Source: Bosea sp. 124
Lineage (GTDB): Bacteria; Pseudomonadota; Alphaproteobacteria; Rhizobiales; Beijerinckiaceae
DNA: 64,000 nucleotides
Assembly: GCF_003046175.1 (NCBI RefSeq)
Contig: NZ_PZZM01000001.1
Coordinates: 741,001-805,000 of the forward strand
Reading direction: 5' to 3'
Shown here piece after piece: positions 8,808 to 20,979 of the stretch. Every line of letters starts with the position of its first letter. Positions within the stretch are counted from its first letter, which is position 1. A program made the position numbers and the translations under genes. The notes below the pieces were generated by a model, which saw only the letters and a program-made list of their open reading frames with translations, was not told where the DNA came from and did not search any database.

Positions 8808-9902
8808 ATGCTGAGCTACATCGCCCGGCGTCTCGCCCTGATGGTGCCGACGCTGTTCGGCATCCTGCTGATCTCCTTCGTCATCGTGCAGTTCGCGCCG
8901 GGCGGGCCGGTCGAGCGCGTGATCTCGCAGCTCCAGAACCCCAATAGCGGCGCCTCCGACCGGGTCGGCGGCGGCTCGGGCGGCGATGCCGGGGCCCAGG
9001 CGGCCGGGGATGCCGGTTCGGCCTATCGCGGCGCGCAAGGGCTGGACCCCGCCTTCATCAAGGAGCTGGAAAAGCAGTTCGGCTTCGACAAGCCTGCGCA
9101 TGAGCGCTTCCTCAAGATGCTCGGCGACTATGCCCGCTTCGATTTCGGCCGCAGCTATTTCCGCGACGCGCCGGTGCTGCAACTGATCAAGGAGAAGTTG
9201 CCGGTCTCGATCTCGCTCGGCCTGTGGATGACGCTTTTGTCCTATGCGATCTCGATCCCGCTCGGCATCCGCAAGGCGGTGAAGGACGGCTCGCGTTTCG
9301 ACACCTGGACCAGCGCGGTCGTCATCGTCGGCTATGCGATCCCGGGCTTCCTGTTCGCGATCCTGCTGATTGTGCTCTTCGCCGGCGGCTCGTTCTGGCA
9401 GATCTTCCCGCTGCGCGGGCTCCATTCCGACAATTTCGAGCAGCTGAGCTTCTTCGGAAAGATCGCCGATTACCTCTGGCATATCACCCTGCCGGTCACG
9501 GCGATGGCACTCGGCGCCTTCGCCACCTCGACGCTGCTGACCAAGAACTCGTTCCTCGACGAGATCCGCAAGCAATACGTCCTGACCGCGCGGATGAAGG
9601 GCCTGTCCGAGCGCAGCGTGCTCTACGGCCATGTCTTTCGCAACGCCATGCTGATCGTGATCGCGGGCTTCCCCGGCGCCTTCGTGCATGCGCTGTTTGC
9701 CGGCTCGCTTCTGATCGAGACGATCTTCTCGCTCGACGGGCTCGGGTTGTTGTCGTTCGAGGCCATCGTCAACCGCGACTACCCGGTCGTCTTCGCCAAT
9801 CTCTACATCTTTTCGCTGATCGGCCTCGTCGTCCATCTCGTCACCGACCTGACCTACACCTGGGTCGATCCCCGCATCGATTTCGAGACGCGGGAGACCT
9901 GA
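8808..9902 (+). CDS. yejB: Peptide ABC transporter permease (YejB-like)
   Basis: The 364-aa inner-membrane permease starts with the first TM segment [19 protein letters not shown] and the [11 protein letters not shown] motif typical of DppB/OppB proteins. Five more hydrophobic segments follow. The EAA-type cytoplasmic loop is visible as [20 protein letters not shown]. The periplasmic loop after TM1 contains a Gly/Ala-rich low-complexity stretch ([18 protein letters not shown]), which is common in the YejB group. It starts 6 nt after the yejA stop and lies 1 nt before yejE. Confidence 0.9.
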   Translation: MLSYIARRLALMVPTLFGILLISFVIVQFAPGGPVERVISQLQNPNSGASDRVGGGSGGDAGAQAAGDAGSAYRGAQGLDPAFIKELEKQFGFDKPAHERFLKMLGDYARFDFGRSYFRDAPVLQLIKEKLPVSISLGLWMTLLSYAISIPLGIRKAVKDGSRFDTWTSAVVIVGYAIPGFLFAILLIVLFAGGSFWQIFPLRGLHSDNFEQLSFFGKIADYLWHITLPVTAMALGAFATSTLLTKNSFLDEIRKQYVLTARMKGLSERSVLYGHVFRNAMLIVIAGFPGAFVHALFAGSLLIETIFSLDGLGLLSFEAIVNRDYPVVFANLYIFSLIGLVVHLVTDLTYTWVDPRIDFETRET

Positions 9903-9903
9903 G

Positions 9904-11079
9904 ATGAGCGATACGCTGATTGCCCCACCGCCGGCCGCCCTGCGCAGCGACGCACCACTCGCCCCGATCGAGGCCGAACAGGGCTGGCTCAAGCTGTCAC
10001 CGATCAACCGGCGCCGGCTCAACAACTTCAAGGCGAACCGGCGCGGCTGGTGGTCGCTCTGGATCTTCCTGACGCTGTTTGCGCTGACGCTGTTCGCGGA
10101 ATTCCTCGCCAACGACCGGCCGCTGATCGTCCGCTACAAGGGCGAGTGGCTGTTTCCCGTCGCCATGAACTATCCGGAGGAGAAGTTCGGCGGCTTCCTC
10201 GCAACGACCGACTATCGCGACCCCGTCATCGCCAAGGAGATCGCCGAGAACGGCTTTTCGATCTGGCCGCCGATCCGCTATTCCTACCGCACCCACAACC
10301 TCGACCTGCCCGTGCCGGCGCCGGCGCCGCCGACCTGGATGCTCAAGGACGAGCAGTGCCGCGGCATCGCCGAGCGAATCGGCGGCACGGGCTGCCGCGA
10401 CCTGGAATGGAACTGGCTCGGCACCGACGACCAGGGCCGCGACGTGGTGGCGCGGCTGATCTACGGCTTCCGAATCTCGATCCTGTTCGGGCTGATCCTG
10501 TGCGGCATCTCCTCGGTGATCGGGATCGCGGCCGGCGCGATCCAGGGCTATTTCGGCGGCTGGACCGACCTGATCTTCCAGCGCGTGATCGAGATCTGGA
10601 CCTCGATTCCGGCGCTCTACCTGCTGATCATCGTCGCGGCGATCATCACGCCGAGCTTCTTCGTGCTGCTCGGCATCCTGCTCTTGTTCTCATGGGTCGC
10701 GCTGGTCGGTGTGGTGCGGGCCGAATTCCTGCGGGCGCGAAACTTCGAATATGTCCGCGCGGCGCGCGCGCTCGGCCTGACCAACCGCGCCATCATGGTC
10801 AAGCACCTGCTGCCGAACGCCATGGTCGCGACGCTGACCTTCCTGCCGTTCATCCTGAACGGCTCGATCACCACCCTGACCTCGCTCGATTTTCTCGGCT
10901 TCGGCCTGCCGCCTGGCTCGCCCTCGCTGGGAGAACTGCTGGCGCAGGGCAAATCGAACCTGCAGGCGCCCTGGCTCGGCCTCTCGGGCTTCGTCGTGAT
11001 CGCGCTGATGCTGTCGCTGCTGATCTTCATCGGCGAGGCGGTCCGGGATGCGTTCGACCCGCGGAAGACGTTCTCGTGA
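9904..11079 (+). CDS. yejE: Peptide ABC transporter permease (YejE-like)
   Basis: The 391-aa permease has a cytoplasmic N-terminal extension, TM1 (WWSLWIFLTLFALTLFAEF), a large periplasmic loop and then the BPD_transp domain with GTDDQGRDVVARLIYGFR, which marks the OppC/DppC/YejE branch. The coupling loop is EYVRAARALGLTNRAIM. It pairs with YejB to form the membrane channel. Its start ATG lies 1 nt after the yejB stop, so translation is probably coupled. A short unrelated gene separates it from the ATPase. Confidence 0.9.
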   Translation: MSDTLIAPPPAALRSDAPLAPIEAEQGWLKLSPINRRRLNNFKANRRGWWSLWIFLTLFALTLFAEFLANDRPLIVRYKGEWLFPVAMNYPEEKFGGFLATTDYRDPVIAKEIAENGFSIWPPIRYSYRTHNLDLPVPAPAPPTWMLKDEQCRGIAERIGGTGCRDLEWNWLGTDDQGRDVVARLIYGFRISILFGLILCGISSVIGIAAGAIQGYFGGWTDLIFQRVIEIWTSIPALYLLIIVAAIITPSFFVLLGILLLFSWVALVGVVRAEFLRARNFEYVRAARALGLTNRAIMVKHLLPNAMVATLTFLPFILNGSITTLTSLDFLGFGLPPGSPSLGELLAQGKSNLQAPWLGLSGFVVIALMLSLLIFIGEAVRDAFDPRKTFS

Positions 11080-11143
11080 CGCTCTTTCCCAGCTTGGTGA
11101 CAGCTATTGTCGGCCAGTGCAGCAACGTCGAGGGAGTTGGCTG

Positions 11144-11355
11144 ATGCGCGAACCGTTCCAACGACGTGTTGTTCACGGATATCCGTCCGACAAATTCGAG
11201 ACGGATATTTCCAGGAATTTTCCGAATGGAACTCCGGTGATGGTCACGCTCGAAAGCTTCGAGGGGATTGCCGCCGGCGACACAATCATCGAAACACACT
11301 TTGAATACGTCAGCGAGCGACTGGTGAAGGTCGCAGAGAAGTCCGTCATCCATCA

Positions 11356-11359
<4 letters not shown>
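11144..11359 (+). CDS. Small hypothetical protein embedded in the yej operon
   Basis: This 71-aa ORF starts at ATG 11144 behind AGGGAG and ends in an ATGA overlap with the ATPase gene, so the ribosome signals and spacing look like those of a genuine gene. It has no signal peptide or membrane segment. The sequence is mixed and looks like a small beta-rich cytoplasmic domain (GTPVMVTLESFEGIAAGDTI). Its codons are visibly less GC-rich than those of yejE and yejF on either side. I recognise no family. Position suggests either a modulator of the importer or a recent insertion. Confidence 0.65.
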
Positions 11360-12987
<1,628 letters not shown>

Positions 12988-12989
12988 GC

Positions 12990-14207
12990 ATGGCCCGCGC
13001 GATCCTGATCGTGCTCGATTCGGTCGGCTGCGGCGGAGCCGAGGATGCACATCTGTACGGCGATGCCGGCGCCGACACGCTCGGCCATATCGCACAGGCT
13101 TGCGCCGATGGCCGCGGCGATCGTGAAGGGCTGCGCAAGGGGCCGCTCGCCCTGCCCAATCTCGTCCGGCTCGGCCTTGCCCATGCCTATGAAGCCTCCA
13201 CGGGCCAGCCCCTCGCCGCCGCCGTGAAGCCGGCAGTGCCGGGCGGGCGGCCGGGCTATGGCGTCGAAAGGAGCCAGGGCAAGGATACGCCTTCGGGCCA
13301 TTGGGAGATCGCAGGCTGCCCGGTGTCGTTCAAATGGGGCTATTTCACCGCGCTGGAGAACTCGTTTCCGCCCGATCTGATCGCCGCGATCATCAAGGCC
13401 GGCGCACTGCCCGGCATCCTCGGCAACAGGCACGCCTCGGGCACCGCGATCATCGACGAGCTGGCCTCGGAGCACATCGCGACGGGCAAGCCGATCTGCT
13501 ACACCTCGGTCGATTCCGTGCTGCAGATCGCCGCGCATGAGGAGCATTTCGGGCTGGAGCGGCTTTATGCGCTGTGCCGCAAGGTGCGGGTTCTGGTCGA
13601 TCCGCTGAGGATCGGGCGCGTCATCGCGCGGCCCTTCATCGGCACGGCGGAGACCGGCTACACCCGCACCGGCAACCGCAAGGACTTCGCCATTCCGCCA
13701 CCGGACGAGACGCTCCTTGATCGGCTGGCGGCGCGCGGACGCAAGATCGTCACCGTCGGCAAGATCGGCGACATCTTCGCGCATCGCGCCACGGCCGAGG
13801 AGATCAAACCCTTCGGCAACGCCGCGATGTTCGATGCCGCGCTCGGCGCCTGGGAGCGGCTGCCGGATGGCGGCTTCTGCTTCGTCAATCTGGTCGATTT
13901 CGATACGGAATACGGCCATCGTCGCGATGTGCCGGGCTATGCGGCGGCGCTCGAGGCGTTCGATGCGATGCTGCCGCGGCTGGAGGCGGCGCTGCGGCCG
14001 GGCGATCTCGCGGTCCTCACCGCCGACCATGGCAACGACCCGACCTGGCCCGGAACGGACCATACCCGCGAGCATGTCCCGATCCTCGCCTTCGGGCCGG
14101 GCCTCGCCACGACGCCGCTCGGCCGGCGGGACAGCTTCGCCGACATCGCCGCGACGCTCGCGGCCTGGCTCAGCATCGGCGCGGTGGGGCCTGGCCGGGG
14201 CTGGTAG
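12990..14207 (+). CDS. deoB: Phosphopentomutase
   Basis: The 405-aa metal-dependent mutase interconverts (deoxy)ribose-1-phosphate and (deoxy)ribose-5-phosphate in nucleoside salvage. The alkaline-phosphatase-fold motifs are all visible: [13 protein letters not shown] at the N-terminus, the GADTLGHIA motif with the phosphorylated Thr region, [24 protein letters not shown] and [18 protein letters not shown] with metal ligands. Length is normal. It follows yejF by 2 nt and must be expressed with the peptide importer, although the two functions have no textbook link. It converges with the chemoreceptor gene, with only 3 nt between the stops. Confidence 0.95.
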   Translation: MARAILIVLDSVGCGGAEDAHLYGDAGADTLGHIAQACADGRGDREGLRKGPLALPNLVRLGLAHAYEASTGQPLAAAVKPAVPGGRPGYGVERSQGKDTPSGHWEIAGCPVSFKWGYFTALENSFPPDLIAAIIKAGALPGILGNRHASGTAIIDELASEHIATGKPICYTSVDSVLQIAAHEEHFGLERLYALCRKVRVLVDPLRIGRVIARPFIGTAETGYTRTGNRKDFAIPPPDETLLDRLAARGRKIVTVGKIGDIFAHRATAEEIKPFGNAAMFDAALGAWERLPDGGFCFVNLVDFDTEYGHRRDVPGYAAALEAFDAMLPRLEAALRPGDLAVLTADHGNDPTWPGTDHTREHVPILAFGPGLATTPLGRRDSFADIAATLAAWLSIGAVGPGRGW

Positions 14208-14210
14208 CCG

Positions 14211-15668
14211 TCAGGCCGCCGCGACACGCTCGCAGAACGCCGCGACCTCGTGCCGGATTCCCCGCGCCTGTGCCGCGAGTTCGTCGGCCGAGCCCTGTAC
14301 CTGGCGCGCGGCCTGATGGGCGCTTTCACCCATCGCCTCGAAGCTGCCGACCATGTCGGCACCGCGCCGGGCGCCGTCGAAGGACAGCCGCACCTGATGC
14401 GCGATCTCGGAGGTCGCCTGGCCCTGCTGCTGCACGGCGATCTCGATCGCCTCCGCCACCCGCTCGACGTCGCCGATCGACGCCACGATGTCGCGGATCG
14501 CCTTCAGCGAGCGCTGGGAGGCATCCTGCATCGCGCCGATCTGGGCCGAGACATCGTCGGTCGCCTTCGCTGTCTGGGCCGAGAGGATCTTGACCTCGCT
14601 CGCCACGACGGCGAAACCGCGCCCCATGTCACCGGCGCGGGCCGCCTCGATCGTGGCGTTCAGGGCCAGCAGGCTGGTCTGCGCAGCGATGCTGCGGATC
14701 AATTCGACAACGGCTCCGACATTCTCGCTGTTGCGGGCGAGCACCTCGATCTCGCTGCTGGCCTTGCGCGCCAGATCGGCAGCGACCGTGGTGCCCGAAG
14801 CGGCATGGGCGACGTTGCGGCCGATCTCGCTGATCGAGCCCGCCAGTTCGTCGCTCGCGGCCGAGAGGTGATCGATTCCCATCATTGTCTCGTCTGTCGC
14901 GCCGGATACTAGCACGGTTTGGCGCCGTGCCTGATCCGAGGTCCCGATCAGGGCCACGGCCTCGCCCTGCATGATGTCGGCCGAGCGATCGAGCACCGCC
15001 ATCTCCAGCTCCATCTTGGCCCGGAACCCGGCGACGATTTCGCGCAGCACCTGCGCGCGCCGGCTCTGCTCCTCGGCCAGGCGCTTCTCGCCCTCGCCGG
15101 CGATGCGCTCGCGCTCGGCGGTCTGGCGCGCCAAAGCGAGGCTCTCGGCGTTCATCCGGAACATGCGCTCCATGATCACGGCGATGGTCGCGAGGAAGGC
15201 CGTCTCCATGATGACGACGACGGCATGCAGCAACACCCGCAAAAGGCTTCCGCCCTGGTAGAAGACGGCGGAGGGCAGCACATATTGCAGCACGAGATGG
15301 TGGACCGCCGTCAGCGCCGCGCCCATGACGATGGGGCGCCAGTCGCAGAAGCCGGCGAGCAGCGCCAGCACCGCGAAGTAATACATGTGCATGTCCGGCT
15401 GCCAGGGATGACCGGCGAAGCTGAACACCATGATCGAGACCTGACCGATCAACACCAAGGCCATGAAGAGCTGCGTGACCGTGGCGGCACCCCGGCTGGC
15501 GTAGAGCAGCAAGGCGCCCGCCGCCAGCATGAACGTCAGTGCGACCGGCAGCGAGCCGTCCTCGCCCCGCAACCAGTACGACAAGGCCAGCAGCGGCACA
15601 TGGAGGAAGGCCAACCCCAGCAGCACGCAGGCCACGCGCTGGCGGACGACATCGAGGGTCCAGATCAT
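14211..15668 (-). CDS. Methyl-accepting chemotaxis protein with six-TM sensor module
   Basis: The 485-aa protein has six predicted membrane helices in the first 170 residues and no large periplasmic domain, so it probably senses within or at the membrane. The sensor part is His-rich near helices 4-5 ([16 protein letters not shown] and [10 protein letters not shown]). A coiled signalling helix (about 175-220) leads to the MCP hairpin, with the highly conserved [14 protein letters not shown] and [13 protein letters not shown] motifs near residue 335. It should act with CheA/CheW at receptor clusters. The start overlaps the stop of a small upstream gene (ATGA). No che genes are nearby, as is common for orphan receptors. 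Confidence 0.88.
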   Translation of the reverse strand: MIWTLDVVRQRVACVLLGLAFLHVPLLALSYWLRGEDGSLPVALTFMLAAGALLLYASRGAATVTQLFMALVLIGQVSIMVFSFAGHPWQPDMHMYYFAVLALLAGFCDWRPIVMGAALTAVHHLVLQYVLPSAVFYQGGSLLRVLLHAVVVIMETAFLATIAVIMERMFRMNAESLALARQTAERERIAGEGEKRLAEEQSRRAQVLREIVAGFRAKMELEMAVLDRSADIMQGEAVALIGTSDQARRQTVLVSGATDETMMGIDHLSAASDELAGSISEIGRNVAHAASGTTVAADLARKASSEIEVLARNSENVGAVVELIRSIAAQTSLLALNATIEAARAGDMGRGFAVVASEVKILSAQTAKATDDVSAQIGAMQDASQRSLKAIRDIVASIGDVERVAEAIEIAVQQQGQATSEIAHQVRLSFDGARRGADMVGSFEAMGESAHQAARQVQGSADELAAQARGIRHEVAAFCERVAAA

Positions 15669-16039
15669 GAGGCCGCCTGGTCAGCCGTGGCCGCGTCGAG
15701 GCAGCCCGCCAATCCGGCCAGCGCCAGCACCATGACGGCACCCTGCGGCCTGGCGGCCGGAGCCGCATCCGTCCGGGCCGGCGCGGCGATCACCACGAAG
15801 GGCGAGCGCCCGGAGCGCAGGACCGGATAGCCGGCGGAGAGACTGCGGGCGACAGCCTCGTCGCGCGACACCCAGGGTGGAAAGACGATCGCCACCGGCT
15901 CTCGCCGCGCCGACGTTTCGCCCGGCAAGGCGACCAGTGCGACGAGGACACTGACGATGGACATGAAACACAGCGCGGCACAGTCGCGGCCGGAAAGCGC
16001 CCGGCTGCGAGGCGCCCCCATCGTCATTCTCGATTCCAT
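15665..16039 (-). CDS. Hypothetical protein with one membrane segment, partner of chemoreceptor
   Basis: The 124-aa reading starts at the ATG complementary to 16037-16039; an earlier GTG at 16093 would add 18 residues, and no ribosome site clearly decides. A single hydrophobic stretch ([19 protein letters not shown]) near residue 30 is followed by a periplasmic-type region with [20 protein letters not shown] second weakly hydrophobic segment ([15 protein letters not shown]) closes the protein. The stop overlaps the chemoreceptor start by ATGA, so the two are translated together. No family is recognised. It could be a receptor-associated accessory factor, but that rests on position alone. Confidence 0.55.
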   Translation of the reverse strand: MESRMTMGAPRSRALSGRDCAALCFMSIVSVLVALVALPGETSARREPVAIVFPPWVSRDEAVARSLSAGYPVLRSGRSPFVVIAAPARTDAAPAARPQGAVMVLALAGLAGCLDAATADQAAS

Positions 16040-16195
16040 GGATTGCCCGAACGCTAGACGACCGCCCGCAAGCCCCCCAGCAGACAGGCCCACCTAAATC
16101 GACGGGAGTTAATGCTCCCCTTACGAACGCTGGCCAAACGAGGACGTGATCGACACGCGCCAGTCGGCGCGAGACCTGCCGCAGGCGATGCCAGT

Positions 16196-16642
16196 TCAGC
16201 CCGTGAGCCGATCCTTGATCCGCCGCATCAGCCCGTCGCGTACCTCGCGATAGGCGTCGAGCATCTGCTCGCGCGAGCCCTGGACTGCGGTCGGGTCGAC
16301 CGTCGGCCAGTATTCGACCTCGGCGGCAACCGTGCGCGTCAGGTCGAGAGCCTTGTGGTGGGCCTCCGGCGAGAGCGAGATGATCAGGTCGAAGTTCAAC
16401 CCTTCCCACTCCTCGAGATCCTCGATCGATTTCGGCCTGTGCTTGTGGGCGTCGATGCCGATCTCGTCGAGAACCGCGAGCGCGAAGGCGTCGACCTCGC
16501 CACGCCGCGCTCCGGCGGACTGGACATAGACCGACTTGCCGAAGAAATGCTTGGCCATCGCCTCGGCCATCGGCGAGCGCACCGCGTTGTGCGCGCACAT
16601 GAAGAGCACGCTCTGGACCTTGCGCGCGGCGGGCGGCTCCAA
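16196..16642 (-). CDS. Low-molecular-weight phosphatase / ArsC-like protein
   Basis: The 148-aa protein has the P-loop of low-molecular-weight tyrosine phosphatases and thioredoxin-type arsenate reductases (LFMCAHNAVRSPMAEAMA), with the nucleophile Cys at about 16 and the Arg six residues on. The general-acid Asp is probably in VEYWPTVDPTA. It lacks the obvious resolving cysteine pair of true arsenate reductases, so a phosphatase role is more likely. It is the last gene of the murA-hisD set, 4 nt after the UPF0262 gene, an arrangement I recall as common in Rhizobiales. The physiological substrate is unknown. Confidence 0.8.
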   Translation of the reverse strand: MEPPAARKVQSVLFMCAHNAVRSPMAEAMAKHFFGKSVYVQSAGARRGEVDAFALAVLDEIGIDAHKHRPKSIEDLEEWEGLNFDLIISLSPEAHHKALDLTRTVAAEVEYWPTVDPTAVQGSREQMLDAYREVRDGLMRRIKDRLTG

Positions 16643-16646
16643 GCGC

Positions 16647-17135
16647 TCAGCCCTTCCAGTGCAGCGCGTAGATCAGGGTGAAGAGCCGCCTGGCGGTGTC
16701 GAAGTCGATCTCGACCTTGCTCGCAAGACGATCCACCAGAATGCCGGCCGCCTCGTCGTGGAGGCCGCGGCGGCCCATGTCGATCGCCTCGATCTGCGAG
16801 GGGGTCGCCGTGCGGATGGCCGCGTAATAGCTTTCGCAGACCATCGCATAGTCCTTGACGATGCGGCGGAAGGGCGTGAGCGAGAGGTGGTGGGTGACGA
16901 CGGGGGCGCCATCGTCCTGCCTGATCTCGAAGACCAGCCGGCGCTCGACCAAAGCGAGGTGGGCGAGATAGGGCCCGCCATCATGGCCCGGCAGTGCGAA
17001 GTGGTTGCGCTCGATCAGGTCGTAGATCGCGACCGCGCGCTCATGCTCCTGATCGGGCGAGCCGCCGCCGAGCGAGGACGGGTCTAGCGTGACGCCGACC
17101 AGGCACTGCTTCGCGGGTGTATCGGTCTTGGGCAT
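16647..17135 (-). CDS. UPF0262 family protein
   Basis: From the ATG at 17135 ([10 protein letters not shown]) the protein is 162 aa, the normal UPF0262 size; a longer frame to 17192 is not needed. A clear GGAGG lies 5-10 nt upstream of this ATG. Recognisable parts are [33 protein letters not shown] and [19 protein letters not shown]. The family is restricted mainly to alphaproteobacteria and has no proven function. It sits between hisD and the small phosphatase in a tightly packed operon. Confidence 0.85.
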   Translation of the reverse strand: MPKTDTPAKQCLVGVTLDPSSLGGGSPDQEHERAVAIYDLIERNHFALPGHDGGPYLAHLALVERRLVFEIRQDDGAPVVTHHLSLTPFRRIVKDYAMVCESYYAAIRTATPSQIEAIDMGRRGLHDEAAGILVDRLASKVEIDFDTARRLFTLIYALHWKG

Positions 17136-17223
17136 CACACCTCCGGTCCCTGTCGCTGCGGCGATGCGGCTCCAGGAGATTTGCCGCTCCATGAGATTTG
17201 CCGCGCTCCGAGGTCTGCCGCGC

Positions 17224-18516
17224 TCAGAGATTGAGCCTGATCGTCACGGAACGGCCATGCGCCTGCAAGCCCTCGGCTTCCGCCAATTGCGTCGCGGCCG
17301 GCGCCAGGGCGCGCAGGGATTGCGGGCTGCATTTCAGCAGCGAGGTCCGCTTCATGAAGTCGAGCACGCCAAGGCCCGAGGAGAAGCGGGCCGAACGGGC
17401 CGTCGGCAGCACGTGGTTGGGTCCGCCGACATAGTCGCCGATCGCCTCGGGCGTATGCCCGCCGAGGAAAATCGCACCGGCATTGCGGATCAGGCCGGCG
17501 AGACGGTCGGGATCGGTCGTCATGATCTCGAGATGCTCCGGCGCCAGCCGGTCGACCAGCGGAACCGCGGCCTCAAGATCCGACACCAGCAGGATCGCAC
17601 CATAATCGGCCCAGCTCTTTGCGGCGATCTCCGCGCGCGGCAGCGTCTGCAACTGCGCCCGCAGCGCCTTCTCGACTTCCGCAGCGAGGCCGGCGTCGTC
17701 GGTCATCAGGATCGACTGGGCGGAGACGTCATGCTCGGCCTGAGCGAGGAGATCGGCGGCGATCCAGTCCGGATTGGCGGTGCCGTCGGCGATGATCAGG
17801 ACCTCGGAGGGACCGGCGATCATGTCGATGCCGACCTGGCCGAAGACCCGGCGCTTGGCGGCAGCGACCCAGGCGTTGCCTGGGCCGACGATCTTGGCGA
17901 CCGGAGGAATGCTGGCCGTGCCATAGGCGAGCGCCGCCACGGCCTGCGCCCCGCCGATGCGGTAGATCTCGTCGACACCGGCGAGCCGCGCCGCCGCGAG
18001 CACGAGCGGGTTCGTCTCGCCGCGCGGCGTCGGGGCGACCATCACGACGCGGTCCACACCCGCGACCTTCGCAGGCACGGCGTTCATCAGCACGGAGGAC
18101 GGGTAGCTCGCCGTGCCGCCCGGCACATAAAGTCCGACAGCCTCGATGGCGCTCCAGCGCCAGCCGCTTTCGACGCCGGCAGCGTCGGTGAACCAGGCAT
18201 CCTGCGGCTTCTGGCGGATGTGATAGGCTTCGATGCGGTCGCGCGCCGTCTCCAGCGCGGCCATCTGCGCCGGCGGACAAGCGGCAACCGCGGCATCGAT
18301 TTCCGCGGCCGAGACGCGCAGCGTCTGCGGGCTCAGACCCAGATGATCGAAGCGCTGCGTGCAGGCGATGACCGCCGCATCGCCACGCTCGCGCACATCG
18401 GCGATGATGTCGGCGACGACGCGGTCGACCTCCTCCGAGACCTCGCGCTTGGCCGAGAGCAGGTCACGGAATTCGCGCTCGAAAGCGGCGCTGCTGTCGT
18501 CGAGCCTGATCGGCAT
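17224..18516 (-). CDS. hisD: Histidinol dehydrogenase
   Basis: The 430-aa zinc enzyme performs the last two steps of histidine synthesis, oxidising histidinol to histidine with NAD. Key stretches are [76 protein letters not shown] with the zinc-ligand and base residues, and [16 protein letters not shown]. Length is standard. It is 33 nt downstream of the DUF2948 gene and leads into UPF0262 on the same strand, away from the main his operon. Confidence 0.96.
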   Translation of the reverse strand: MPIRLDDSSAAFEREFRDLLSAKREVSEEVDRVVADIIADVRERGDAAVIACTQRFDHLGLSPQTLRVSAAEIDAAVAACPPAQMAALETARDRIEAYHIRQKPQDAWFTDAAGVESGWRWSAIEAVGLYVPGGTASYPSSVLMNAVPAKVAGVDRVVMVAPTPRGETNPLVLAAARLAGVDEIYRIGGAQAVAALAYGTASIPPVAKIVGPGNAWVAAAKRRVFGQVGIDMIAGPSEVLIIADGTANPDWIAADLLAQAEHDVSAQSILMTDDAGLAAEVEKALRAQLQTLPRAEIAAKSWADYGAILLVSDLEAAVPLVDRLAPEHLEIMTTDPDRLAGLIRNAGAIFLGGHTPEAIGDYVGGPNHVLPTARSARFSSGLGVLDFMKRTSLLKCSPQSLRALAPAATQLAEAEGLQAHGRSVTIRLNL

Positions 18517-18549
18517 CGCAATCCCCGGATCTCTTGTCGCAGAAACGGT

Positions 18550-18996
18550 TCAGGGACCGTCTGGATGCCCCGGCGTCGCCAGCGCTTCCCAGACCGGACC
18601 GAGATCCTTCATCTGGGCCTCGATGCATTCGACCTCGAGCCGGATCGCAGCCCCGTCCGAGAAATGCAGCGTGATGTCGCCATCGGGACCGTCGCGTCCG
18701 GCAAAGCCGATCGCCAGCAGGCTCAGCACCTGATCGGGCGCAGCCTTGTCGATCTTCGTGCTGCGAACGGCGAGGACGCGGTCGAAATGCAGGGCGGTCA
18801 GGCGCCGGCGGCGCTGGCCGCGCGACACGCCTTCCCAGTCGAAGCGGCGCGCGGCCAGCGCGAAGCGCTTTTCGGCCGGCAGCCAGACGATATCGGCCAA
18901 CTTCAGGACGGCGTCCTGGAGGTGGGCCGACACGATCTCCAGATCATCCGCGTCGAGCGCGATGAGTTTCAGCGGGTCTGCGGCATCATCCGACAT
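18550..18996 (-). CDS. DUF2948 family protein
   Basis: This 148-aa protein matches the DUF2948 pattern: LKLIALDADDLEIVSAHLQD at the N-terminus, then VWLPAEKRFALAARRFDWE, RRRRLTALHFDRVLAV and a C-terminal IRLEVECIEAQMKDLGPVW. It has no signal peptide or membrane segment and looks like a small soluble beta-rich protein. The family is alphaproteobacterial, with unknown function. It sits between murA (31 nt) and hisD (33 nt), a neighbourhood I recall as conserved. Confidence 0.85.
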   Translation of the reverse strand: MSDDAADPLKLIALDADDLEIVSAHLQDAVLKLADIVWLPAEKRFALAARRFDWEGVSRGQRRRRLTALHFDRVLAVRSTKIDKAAPDQVLSLLAIGFAGRDGPDGDITLHFSDGAAIRLEVECIEAQMKDLGPVWEALATPGHPDGP

Positions 18997-19027
18997 GCGG
19001 CTGTTCTGGCGGGGCCGCCTGCGAACG

Positions 19028-20317
19028 TCAACCGCTGATGCGCTCGACCAGAGCGCCGCAGCGCGTCAATTTCGCCTCCAGCGCCTCGAAGCCGCGATCG
19101 AGATGGTAGACGCGGTTGATCATGGTTTCACCCTCGGCCGCGAGGCCGGCGATGACGAGCGAAACCGAGGCGCGCAGATCGGTCGCCATGACGGGGGCGC
19201 CGGTGAGCTTGGCGACGCCCTCGACATGGGCGGCGTCGCCCTCCAGCCGGATCTTCGCGCCGAGCCGCGCCAGTTCCTGCACATGCATGAATCGGTTCTC
19301 GAAGATGGTCTCGCGGATGCGCGAGGTGCCCTTGGCCTTCGTCATCAGCGCCATGAACTGCGCCTGGAGATCGGTCGGGAAGCCGGGGAACGGATCGGTA
19401 TCGATATCGACGGATTCGAGCGCCTGGCCATTGCGGCGCACGCGGATGCCCTCATTGGTCGAGGAGACCTCGACGCCCGCCTTGATCAGCACGTCGAGGG
19501 CCGCCTGCAGCAGATCGGGCCGCGCGCCTTCCAGCAGTACGTCGCCGCCCGTCATCGCGACCGCCATGGCGTAGGTGCCGGTCTCGATGCGGTCCGGCAG
19601 AACGGCATGATGCGCGCCGCCGAGGCGCGAGACGCCGGTGACGACTATCCGGCTCGTGCCGGCGCCCTCGATCTTGGCGCCCATCTTGGACAGGCAGGCG
19701 GCGAGATCGACGACCTCGGGCTCGCGCGCCGCGTTCTCGATTACCGTCGTGCCCTGGGCCAGCACGGCAGCCATCAGCGCCGTGTGGGTGCCGCCGACCG
19801 TCACCTTGGGGAAGGCGATCTCGGCACCCCTCAGGCCCTTTGGCGCGCGGGCAAGCGCATAGCCGTTCTCGATCTCGATCTCGGCGCCGAGCTTCTCCAG
19901 CGCCATCAGCAGGAGATCGACCGGGCGCGTGCCGATGGCGCAGCCGCCCGGCAGCGAGACCTTGGCCTCGCCCATGCGCGCCAGGATCGGCGCGATCACC
20001 CAGAAACTGGCGCGCATTGTCGAGACGAGCTCATAGGGCGCGCAGACATCGACGATCTGGCGTGCCGTCAGCGCGATCGTCTGGCCGGTCTCGGCGGACT
20101 GGCCGATGCGCTTGCCCGCGATGGAGCGGTCGACGCCATGGTTGGAGAGGATGCGCGAAAGCGCGCTGACATCGGAGAGGCGCGGCACATTGGCGAGCGT
20201 CAGCGTCTCGTCTGTGAGCAGGCTCGCGATCATCAGCGGCAATGCGGCATTCTTCGCGCCCGAGATCGGAATTGAGCCATTGAGGCGCTGGCCGCCGGTG
20301 ATGCGGATCTTGTCCAT
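19028..20317 (-). CDS. murA: UDP-N-acetylglucosamine 1-carboxyvinyltransferase
   Basis: The 429-aa enzyme makes the first committed step of peptidoglycan synthesis, transferring enolpyruvate from PEP to UDP-GlcNAc in the cytoplasm. The substrate Lys is in [11 protein letters not shown] (Lys22) and the PEP-binding, fosfomycin-target Cys is present in [14 protein letters not shown] (about residue 126), so the enzyme should be fosfomycin sensitive. The two inside-out domains have normal length. A 54-aa gene ends 60 nt upstream on the same strand and probably shares the promoter. Confidence 0.96.
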   Translation of the reverse strand: MDKIRITGGQRLNGSIPISGAKNAALPLMIASLLTDETLTLANVPRLSDVSALSRILSNHGVDRSIAGKRIGQSAETGQTIALTARQIVDVCAPYELVSTMRASFWVIAPILARMGEAKVSLPGGCAIGTRPVDLLLMALEKLGAEIEIENGYALARAPKGLRGAEIAFPKVTVGGTHTALMAAVLAQGTTVIENAAREPEVVDLAACLSKMGAKIEGAGTSRIVVTGVSRLGGAHHAVLPDRIETGTYAMAVAMTGGDVLLEGARPDLLQAALDVLIKAGVEVSSTNEGIRVRRNGQALESVDIDTDPFPGFPTDLQAQFMALMTKAKGTSRIRETIFENRFMHVQELARLGAKIRLEGDAAHVEGVAKLTGAPVMATDLRASVSLVIAGLAAEGETMINRVYHLDRGFEALEAKLTRCGALVERISG

Positions 20318-20377
20318 CGTCAGGTCCTGCTAAGCCGCCGGGGCCGAAGGCCGGCGGCGCATGGGAAACGTCATCGG

Positions 20378-20542
20378 TCAGGACCGGGTGGATTCGGCCT
20401 GGGCTTGCGGCGCCGGCTCCTGCGCGGGCGCCTCGTCCGTGCGGCGAGCCCGGGCCTGTGCCTTGCGGCGCTTCAGGTTTTCCCGGAGGGCGGCCGCGAG
20501 GCGCGCCTTCTTCTCGTCGTCTGCGGCTGTCTGGCTGTTCAC
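20378..20542 (-). CDS. Small basic conserved-type protein upstream of murA
   Basis: A GTG at 20542 opens a 54-aa frame: an acidic N-terminus (TAADDEKKAR), a strongly basic helix (LKRRKAQARARR) and an Ala/Gln/Glu/Pro-rich tail. I recall small proteins of this type (ALRxNLKRRKAQARxR) directly upstream of murA in other Rhizobiales, with no known function. The basic helix could bind nucleic acid or ribosomes, but this is inference. Frames reaching farther upstream include in-frame sequence without the expected pattern, so the GTG is preferred. Confidence 0.65.
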   Translation of the reverse strand: MNSQTAADDEKKARLAAALRENLKRRKAQARARRTDEAPAQEPAPQAQAESTRS

Positions 20543-20979
20543 GGCATCAACTCGGTACCGGGGTTCAACGCTCGGATCGCGGCGAATTCGCGGCGCATGG
20601 TTAGCCGCATGTGAGAATTTGGACAAGCACGGCTCGATCCGGCGGAAACCGGCCATGAAGGGCCGTGCCGCCACGGAGCAGGCGACCGCTCCCGGCCGCT
20701 GTCGCCGCTTGCGAAACGGCGCCTGCGACAGATCCCGGGGGAAGCCCCTCGCGCAGATCGGCAACCCGGGATGAACCGGCAGCGGCGGCATCTCGCTTGC
20801 TCTCCAAAGCCACAGAATTCTCCGCTGATCAGCGCCGGCACAAGTCCGGGCGCCGCCATGACGTTAGGGAATAAAGATTAATGTAATTAACCATTTCGAA
20901 GGGATTTCGTTTACAGTTTGTTAACTTTGCCTACCGTGTCCCCATCGCTTTCGACGGGCGACAACACGGGATCAGCGGC
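20543..20979. other. Divergent intergenic region with AT-rich promoter stretch
   Basis: These 437 bp separate the murA-side small gene (minus) from the RpfF-like gene (plus). I see no convincing ORF or RNA gene. The part at about 20868-20935 is markedly AT-rich for this genome (GGGAATAAAGATTAATG, TTTACAGTTTGTTAAC) and is the best place for the promoter of the crotonase gene at 20980. Confidence 0.5.

Noticed and set aside
7827..10112. Long minus-strand ORF of 761 codons opposite yejA/yejB/yejE
   Set aside because: It is rich in Arg, Gln, Asp and Ala, has no recognisable motif and lies opposite three convincing transporter genes; such antisense frames are common in high-GC codon-biased DNA.
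16104..16120. GGGAG/CTCCC hairpin upstream of the small membrane gene as a terminator
   Set aside because: The stem is only 5 bp and no T-run follows on either strand.
17089..19038. Plus-strand ORF of 649 codons across UPF0262, hisD and DUF2948
   Set aside because: It spans several genes and intergenic gaps on the other strand and shows no domain; a shadow frame.
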